Assembly (NCBI GenBank): GCA_904502265.1
Contig: CAJGDT010000064.1
Span: 1 to 8,602 of the forward strand
Direction: 5' to 3'
DNA from: an uncultured Barnesiella sp.
GTDB taxonomy: Bacteria; Bacteroidota; Bacteroidia; Bacteroidales; Barnesiellaceae_A
DNA length: 8,602 nucleotides
Part shown: piece after piece, positions 6,687 through 8,602 of the stretch
Position numbering within the stretch: the stretch's first letter is position 1
Layout: every line of letters begins with the position of its first letter
The notes under the pieces: generated by a model
Seen by the model: only the letters and a program-made list of their open reading frames with translations
Told to the model about the DNA's origin: nothing
The model's database searches: none
Position numbers and translations under genes: made by a program

Positions 6687-7670
6687 TCAGGGAATGTTGC
6701 GCAACAAAGTGTATCGCAAGCCCATCTCTATAGCCAATAGCAACATGGCAAGCAGAGCCCAAGGCATATAAGCCTCTTCGCGACGCGAGAACTGTTGTAC
6801 TGAGAGTTTGGTTTTCTCCATCTTATCAATTTCGGCAAAAACACTCTTGAGCACATTCTCGTCGGTGGCACGGAAGTACTCACCATCGCCAATAGAAGCT
6901 ATACGACGCAACTTATCCTCGTCAATCTCTACGGGCATGCTTTGGTAACGAATACCATAGGGGGTCATTACCGGCGATTGAGCCATACCTTTGGTACCTA
7001 CTCCAATGGTATAGATACGTATACCGAAGTTACGAGCAATCTCGGCTGCAGTTATAGGGTCTACCACACCTGCATTGTTGGTACCGTCGGTAAGGAGGAT
7101 GATAGTCTTTGACTTGGCAGGACCATCTTTGATGCGGTTGACAGCCGTAGCCAATCCATCGCCCACAGCAGTACCATCAACGAGCATACCACACTCTACA
7201 TCCTTAAGCAGGTTGAGCAATACGGCATGATCGGTAGTCATAGGACACATTGTGAAGCCCTCACCGGCAAAAATTACAAAACCGATGTTGTCATACTCAC
7301 GACCGGCAATAAATTGTGCTGCTACATTCTTGGCCGCCTCTAATCGGTTGGGCGAAAAGTCACGCGACAACATACTACCCGATATATCGAGAGCAACAAC
7401 TACATCGACACCTTCGGTCGACGACTTTTGCCAACTATCGGTAGTCATGGGACGGGCCAATACAACTATAACGCATGCAATAACCAAGAGTCGCAAGGCA
7501 AACACAACATGACGCAAGTAAGCCTTATAAGTACGAGGCAACTTGTCGAACGCCTCGGTTGACGAGACATTCATTGCAGCCTGAGCCTTCTTGTGCTTTA
7601 TGATATACCACACTATTGCAGGGATGAGCAATAGCAATAGTAACAGACACCAAGGATTATCGAATATCAT
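6687..7670 (-). CDS. batA: BatA, membrane-anchored von Willebrand factor A domain protein
   Basis: The protein has 327 residues, the usual length for BatA. Hydrophobic helices lie at about 6-24 and 54-73, near the N terminus, and at about 303-320, near the C terminus. A VWA domain fills the space between (about 88-285). The metal-ion-dependent adhesion site is complete: DISGS (D95, S97, S99), the threonine in DGTAVGDG (T167) and the aspartate in LLTDGTNN (D195). The segment LARPMTTDSW just after the second helix is typical of the Bat/MoxR-associated VWA family. In other bacteria Bat proteins affect oxygen and stress tolerance, and VWA proteins of this kind work with MoxR AAA+ ATPases; the exact substrate is unknown. 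The gene lies 38 nt after the upstream membrane-protein gene and 31 nt before batB, consistent with co-transcription. The start ATG opens directly into the first membrane helix, which supports it. Confidence 0.95.
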   Translation of the reverse strand: MIFDNPWCLLLLLLLIPAIVWYIIKHKKAQAAMNVSSTEAFDKLPRTYKAYLRHVVFALRLLVIACVIVVLARPMTTDSWQKSSTEGVDVVVALDISGSMLSRDFSPNRLEAAKNVAAQFIAGREYDNIGFVIFAGEGFTMCPMTTDHAVLLNLLKDVECGMLVDGTAVGDGLATAVNRIKDGPAKSKTIILLTDGTNNAGVVDPITAAEIARNFGIRIYTIGVGTKGMAQSPVMTPYGIRYQSMPVEIDEDKLRRIASIGDGEYFRATDENVLKSVFAEIDKMEKTKLSVQQFSRREEAYMPWALLAMLLLAIEMGLRYTLLRNIP

Positions 7671-7708
7671 TTTCTACAAACTTTTTAATTGTTGGGAGTA
7701 TACCCCAT

Positions 7709-8602
7709 TTACTGTTTTTCTTCCTTCTTTACCTCACCATTCGGATCTTGTTCTTCAGGCAATTGCGGACGTGTAAGTTCGACAAACTCAAATGCCTGAC
7801 GCATCACACGCTCGTTGTCATCGGGCATAGGTCGCATCTTGGCGAACTTCACAAAATCGGCCATAGAGAGTATCTCGTTGAGATATTTATTAACCTCTTT
7901 GGTGTCTTTATTACGACGTAAGGCATCTAATATTTGCGAAGATGTCATCTCCATGGCATTAATACCAAAGCGACTATCAATATATTCACGCAAGATATCG
8001 ACCAAACGGGTATAATATTGTTTCTCCTGACCTTGTTGCCACAATTTCGACTCACGCAATGCTTGCAACTCCTGCATAGCCAACTCGTAGGGAAGTATGC
8101 GTTTGGCCGGAGGAAGTAGTTCTTCAACTTTGCGATTTTTGAAATACTTGATGGCATAATAAGCAGCTACAGCCAATAGTACCAATACCAAAATAAGTAC
8201 TAAAAGCCACACAGGTATAAAATCCCAAAGGACAAATGGAGGCTCAGCAACATCTTTAATATCCTTAATGTCGGCAGCCGTTGCTTCTTCGGGTACATCG
8301 ACAGGTACAATCTTGAGACTTAACGATTCGGTTGCAAAGGTATCTTCACCGAATACATACTTAAACGGAGGTATATAATATAAGCCCGAATCGAACGATG
8401 TAACCAACACCTCTTGCTTGATTTGCAAGCGATTGTTTTTAAGTCGAATTGTATCGGGATGCGAAAGGTCTACCACCTCAACCCCTTCGGTAAGCAAACC
8501 GGGGCACTCGATCTGTGGGGGTAATATCTGTGCATCATCGTCTTGCGTGAGCGAAAGGTGTATGAGCGTCTGCTCACCCATCCACAACACACTCGAATCC
8601 AT
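7709..8602 (-). CDS. Bat-operon membrane protein upstream of batA, 5' end cut by the window edge
   Basis: At least 297 residues are visible, ending in TAA. The visible part starts with a beta-rich region (about 1-120) that should lie in the periplasm. One strong hydrophobic helix follows (about 129-151), then a basic stretch (YFKNRK) and a helical, charged cytosolic domain (about 165-280), with an acidic, lysine-containing tail. The ATG at the very edge is probably an internal methionine, because related proteins have a signal peptide before this point and none is seen here. The gene sits 38 nt upstream of batA, where Bacteroidota Bat operons usually carry a conserved protein of unknown function between the DUF58 gene and batA. 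Its cytosolic domain resembles the one in BatD (residues about 490-590), with a shared pattern of YY/FY, L/AV..LR.Y, a serine-containing turn and a closing D..KFA / CEFAR segment. I infer a structural role in the VWA complex; no enzymatic motif is visible. Confidence 0.85.
   Translation of the reverse strand: MDSSVLWMGEQTLIHLSLTQDDDAQILPPQIECPGLLTEGVEVVDLSHPDTIRLKNNRLQIKQEVLVTSFDSGLYYIPPFKYVFGEDTFATESLSLKIVPVDVPEEATAADIKDIKDVAEPPFVLWDFIPVWLLVLILVLVLLAVAAYYAIKYFKNRKVEELLPPAKRILPYELAMQELQALRESKLWQQGQEKQYYTRLVDILREYIDSRFGINAMEMTSSQILDALRRNKDTKEVNKYLNEILSMADFVKFAKMRPMPDDNERVMRQAFEFVELTRPQLPEEQDPNGEVKKEEKQ

Noticed and set aside
8600..8602. The ATG at the right edge as the true start of the partial membrane protein
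   Set aside because: The protein needs a signal peptide before its periplasmic region, and none follows this ATG; the gene most likely continues beyond the window.

Overview
The window looks like chromosomal DNA from a Bacteroidota bacterium, most likely order Bacteroidales. The basis is the gene content (a complete batABCDE run, a DUF3127 protein) and promoters of the Bacteroides primary-sigma type (TTTG, then about 19-20 nt, then TAnnTTTG) with no Shine-Dalgarno sites in front of most genes. Every supported gene and signal reads on the minus strand, so transcription runs from right to left.

From the right edge to about 2166 lies most of an aerotolerance (Bat) / MoxR-VWA type operon. In transcription order it holds a membrane protein cut by the window edge, batA and batB (membrane-anchored von Willebrand A proteins with intact MIDAS motifs), batC (exported TPR protein with a glutamine-rich tail), batD (large periplasmic 'oxygen tolerance' protein with a cytosolic tail) and batE (TPR, two membrane helices and an SH3-like end). 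Spacers are 6 to 43 nt with no terminator between the genes, so one transcript is expected. The moxR ATPase and DUF58 genes that usually open such operons would lie beyond the right edge. A PAP2 phosphatase gene (1455-2126) follows after 39 nt and may be the last gene of the same transcript.

From 1454 to 500 there are two small, separately transcribed genes. One encodes an 85-residue helix-turn-helix protein, the other a DUF3127 protein whose C terminus imitates the acidic tip of single-stranded DNA-binding protein. Each has its own promoter and a strong intrinsic terminator. A short TTGCGA/TCGCAA word recurs around both promoters.

From about 496 to 160 is an AT-rich stretch without genes. 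From 159 to 1 there is a consensus Bacteroidota promoter facing left, followed by what looks like the leader of a ribosomal RNA operon; the 16S gene itself would begin beyond the left edge.

The Bat proteins probably form an envelope complex: BatA and BatB carry VWA domains in the inner membrane, BatC, BatD and BatE add periplasmic TPR and beta-sandwich domains, and an upstream MoxR ATPase is presumed to act on the complex from the cytoplasm. The molecular task of this family is not settled. I do not see a clearly new system here. The best leads are the SSB-like tip on the DUF3127 protein, the shared cytosolic domain in two Bat-operon proteins, the polyglutamine tract of BatC, and the recurrent TTGCGA words near the HTH gene.
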